Below, piece after piece: positions 5,399 through 6,131 of a stretch of 6,131 bases of DNA. Position 1 is the stretch's first letter; the number at the start of each line of letters is the position of its first letter. Both the position numbers and the translations under genes were made by a program. The notes under the pieces are model-generated. The model did not search any database. It was not told the DNA's origin and saw only the letters and a list, made by a program, of their open reading frames with translations. The stretch covers positions 1-6,131 of the forward strand of contig JAJYGM010000334.1 in NCBI GenBank assembly GCA_021785095.1, written 5' to 3'. Origin of the DNA: Actinomycetes bacterium (GTDB lineage Bacteria; Actinomycetota; Acidimicrobiia; Acidimicrobiales; Bog-793).

Positions 5399-6131
5399 GT
5401 GAACAACGGTATCTCACAGAGCGATGCCCATCGTGCTGAGGCCCGAGCTCGAGGATGCCGCTCCTCGGAGCAGCCGGACCCTGCCGGTGCCGTTCGGCCG
5501 GGCCCGGGACCATCGGCTGGCGTCCTCGTGGCCGGGTCGGTCTACTTCGACCTCGTGTTCGCAGGTCTCAGCGCGCCCCTTGCGGCCGGTCGCGAGGTGC
5601 GCACCGCGGGTCTCGGCAGCAGCCCGGGAGGGGTGGCGACGATCGCCGTCGCGCTCGCCCGACTCGGGGTCCCGGTGCGGCTCTGCGCCGCATTTGCGAC
5701 CGACGCGTTCGGGACCTACCTCTGGGAGACGCTCGAAGGAGAGGGGGTCGACCTCTCCGGGTCGCAGCGGTGTCCCGGTTGGAGCACCCCGCTCACCGTG
5801 TCGGTTGCCTCCGGAGAGGATCGGAGCCTGGTGACGCACGACTCACCCGCGCCCTGCGGGCCGGTGGAGCTCCTCGCCGGAGTGCTCCCCGGGTGTGCAG
5901 TCGTGGTCGGCCTCGAGGCGATGCCGAGATCCTGGCTGCGGGCTACCCGCTCCAGCGGGCAGATGGTGGTGGCGGACGTGGCATGGGACTCGACCGGTCG
6001 TTGGTCGAGCGAGACGCTCGAGAAGCTCGGCGATGTCGACCTGTTCCTTCCGAACGCAGACGAGGCGCGCGCCTACACCGGCGCGGGCTCTCCCCAGCTC
6101 GCGCTGAGGATGCTCGCGGAGTCGACGCCCG
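5399..6131 (+). CDS. PfkB family carbohydrate kinase, 3' end missing
   Basis: The frame is open from the GTG at 5399 to the window edge, giving 244 residues. PfkB (ribokinase-like) kinases phosphorylate sugars, nucleosides or sugar acids with ATP in the cytosol. Visible motifs: first strand and substrate Asp in VLVAGSVYFDLV (42-53, Asp51); GGVATIAVALARLG (77-90), the N-terminal PfkB signature; FATDAFGTYLWETLEGEGVD (99-118); DRSLVTHD in the lid or core region; and LFLPNADEA with PNxxEA at 218-223. The C-terminal signature with the catalytic Asp (DTxGAGD) would lie beyond the edge. In the signature, the Asn that contacts the sugar in ribokinase is Thr81. GTG 5399 is the furthest upstream start, since TGA lies at 5393-5395. 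It gives an unusual 41-residue Gly/Pro/Arg-rich tail before the fold; the only other in-frame candidate, GTG 5528, would cut into the first strand. No Shine-Dalgarno sequence is seen, but a promoter 8 bases upstream fits a leaderless mRNA. Family certain; substrate unknown. Confidence 0.88.
   Translation, partial: MNNGISQSDAHRAEARARGCRSSEQPDPAGAVRPGPGPSAGVLVAGSVYFDLVFAGLSAPLAAGREVRTAGLGSSPGGVATIAVALARLGVPVRLCAAFATDAFGTYLWETLEGEGVDLSGSQRCPGWSTPLTVSVASGEDRSLVTHDSPAPCGPVELLAGVLPGCAVVVGLEAMPRSWLRATRSSGQMVVADVAWDSTGRWSSETLEKLGDVDLFLPNADEARAYTGAGSPQLALRMLAESTP

Noticed and set aside
5379..5513. Extension of the alpha/beta hydrolase upstream to ATG 5513
   Set aside because: It would cross the divergent promoter region and the kinase start, and the added residues resemble no part of the family.
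5424..5834. Plus-strand open frame starting at ATG 5424
   Set aside because: After about 5520 it runs out of frame within the clear kinase coding region; only its first part has good codon bias, which is reported as a doubt about the kinase start.
1..6131. CRISPR arrays, tRNA or rRNA genes, insertion sequences, toxin-antitoxin or phage defence genes
   Set aside because: No regularly spaced repeats, cloverleaf-like segments, transposase motifs or defence-protein motifs were seen on either strand.

Overview
The window is a very GC-rich stretch (roughly 70% G+C by eye, with strong G/C preference at codon third positions) that looks like the chromosome of a high-GC Gram-positive bacterium, most likely an actinomycete in the broad sense (Actinomycetota). 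Supporting signs are the codon bias, a membrane-anchored L,D-transpeptidase with an arginine-rich cytoplasmic segment, and several genes that appear to start directly at, or a few bases after, a -10 box (leaderless style). I cannot name the genus. There are no tRNA, rRNA, CRISPR or transposon features.

Layout from left to right. (1) The 3' part of a fumarylacetoacetate hydrolase (FAH)-family gene runs rightward off the left edge and ends at 881. (2) A convergent L,D-transpeptidase gene (925-2433, minus) has a transmembrane anchor, a low-complexity linker, an Ig-like region and a YkuD catalytic domain; a 16-bp perfect palindrome lies between these two genes. (3) A divergent control region (2434-2549) holds a 9-bp inverted repeat over the transpeptidase start, an overlapping 14-bp palindrome and a 12-bp tandem repeat. 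(4) An amidohydrolase_2-type metal-dependent hydrolase (2550-3389, plus) follows. (5) A GntR-family regulator of the FadR/FCD type (3418-4149, minus) converges on it. (6) A 203-bp gap holds an inverted repeat. (7) An alpha/beta hydrolase (4353-5378, minus) comes next. (8) A compact divergent promoter region leads to a PfkB-type sugar kinase (from 5399, plus) that runs off the right edge; only its N-terminal and middle parts are visible.

How the genes might work together. FAH-family enzymes, amidohydrolase_2 enzymes, alpha/beta hydrolases, PfkB kinases and FCD-type GntR regulators all commonly occur in small catabolic loci for organic acids, aromatic ring-cleavage products or sugar acids. The simplest reading is a catabolic neighbourhood controlled by the GntR regulator, with an unrelated cell-wall gene (the transpeptidase) lying inside it. 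The substrate cannot be read from the sequence. I see no clear undescribed multi-gene system. The most interesting signals are regulatory: a possible back-to-back promoter between the hydrolase and the kinase, an AGTATGTT motif found at both the start and the stop of the hydrolase, and the inverted repeat over the transpeptidase start. Three proteins also carry departures from family-conserved residues.
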